This document shows positions 45,966 to 46,377 of a stretch of 46,377 bases of DNA, one piece after another. The stretch spans positions 1 through 46,377 of the forward strand of contig NZ_VTDM01000023.1 in NCBI RefSeq assembly GCF_015627105.1, in the 5' to 3' direction. Numbering within the stretch: position 1 is the first letter of the stretch; every line of letters begins with the position of its first letter. The translations under genes and the position numbers were made by a program. This DNA is from Acinetobacter baretiae (GTDB lineage: Bacteria > Pseudomonadota > Gammaproteobacteria > Pseudomonadales > Moraxellaceae). Below the pieces are notes generated by a model. It was not told the origin of the DNA and did not search any database. It saw only the letters and a list, made by a program, of their open reading frames with translations.

Positions 45966-46377
45966 ATTTAATTTATTAATATTAGTAAAATACATAAAAT
46001 TAAAATTAGTTTTATAAAATAATTCGAATCCTGCTTAAGCCTTTATTTTAAAATCATTTAATTATGGTATTTTGATCAAACACTGAAATTATATCGCATA
46101 TATTTTTAGTCACTCAGAGTTATTTTTTAAGGAAATCGGTCTATTTATTATACTAAACTTCAAAGTAAGCTATTTAAAACAGTAGCTTAGCTGAATTCCT
46201 TAAACAGGATTTAGGGATAAAATAAAGGATTTTCTTTATGTATGAGAACAGTATCATGCTCTTACGAGGTGATATTGTCGTGGGTAGATGTTGTGTTTTT
46301 TTCTTTGAGTGTGGGTTATAGATGTTGTATGTACAGTAGGTGTCATTTGGATTTATAAAAATGTAAGGCTAAAAAAA
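45966..46377. other. AT-rich right-hand edge without a clear gene
   Basis: 412 bp with no recognised gene. It holds a TAAGCTA/TAGCTTA hairpin (46166-46172 with 46183-46189, 10-nt loop) and a 27-codon ORF at 46238-46321 with an AAAGGA ribosome site 8 nt upstream. The last 120 bp are G/T-rich on the + strand, unlike the rest, and the window ends in A7. Confidence 0.5.
46238..46321 (+). CDS. Possible 27-aa small ORF
   Basis: ATG 46238 to TAG 46321, 27 codons, begins MYENSIMLLRGDIVVG and then has a Cys/Phe-rich hydrophobic end. The only strong support is AAAGGA at 46224-46229. It could be a small peptide, a leader peptide for a gene beyond the edge, or the broken start of a gene. No family recognised. 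Confidence 0.25.
   Translation: MYENSIMLLRGDIVVGRCCVFFFECGL

Overview
The window reads as chromosomal DNA of an Acinetobacter-type gammaproteobacterium (Moraxellaceae). It is AT-rich, and the protein set fits that genus: an AbeM-like MATE pump, a GigA/GigB-type phosphatase and anti-anti-sigma pair, MlaA, and a pdxA-rsmA-apaH cluster. Most of it is housekeeping DNA. I see no phage, CRISPR array, complete insertion sequence or tRNA. Genus assignment rests on protein resemblance; no search was run.

Layout. 1-306 has no gene but carries a strong rRNA/tRNA-type promoter pointing left off the edge and a promoter for mlaA. 307-8312 (+): mlaA, gigA, gigB, a nitrilase-family amidase, a DUF432-like protein plus MscS channel, and polA. 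8401-8500 is a candidate small RNA after polA, with a clear terminator. 8501-12048 holds a metallophosphoesterase (-), a phospholipase-D-family lipoprotein (+) and an acyltransferase (-). 12133-14754 (+): a 45-aa membrane peptide, hflX and an LrgA/LrgB-like pair. 14751-17405 (-): pdxA-rsmA-apaH. 17519-18541 (+): rplM-rpsI with promoter, leader hairpin and terminator. 18540-19751 (-): a secreted GH28 polygalacturonase lying between rpsI and sspA-sspB (19934-21019, +). 21081-26129 (-): a DEAD-box helicase with a 27-bp repeat tail and long structured leader, suhB and dxs. 26430-31037: ribA, hemF, a 69-aa membrane protein, an OmpA-domain protein (-) and aroE. 31083-36805: hemW (-), abeM (+), coaBC (-), radC (+) and a bestrophin (+). 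36802-40977: a PHP phosphatase (-) divergent from yciB-yciI-coiled-coil protein-mnmC (+). 41002-45920: rhodanese (-), YajQ (+), thioesterase and trxC (-), then a DUF442 phosphatase-like protein, a frameshifted flavin disulfide reductase and a lipoprotein nucleosidase (+). 45966-46377 is AT-rich and holds only a weak 27-codon ORF.

Themes. Envelope maintenance: MlaA, PLD-family lipoprotein, PlsC-like acyltransferase, MscS, bestrophin, OmpA-domain protein. Stress signalling: GigA/GigB. Redox and sulfur: TrxC, rhodanese, DUF442 protein, disulfide reductase. Translation: L13, S9, RsmA, MnmC, HflX, helicase. Cofactors: PdxA, RibA, CoaBC, HemF, Dxs.

The least ordinary items are the candidate sRNA after polA with an anti-Shine-Dalgarno patch, the long helicase leader and its repeat tail, a predicted exported MTA/SAH-nucleosidase-like lipoprotein, a perfect 42-bp palindrome joining two convergent genes, and the frameshifted reductase. 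I did not find a clearly new multi-gene system.
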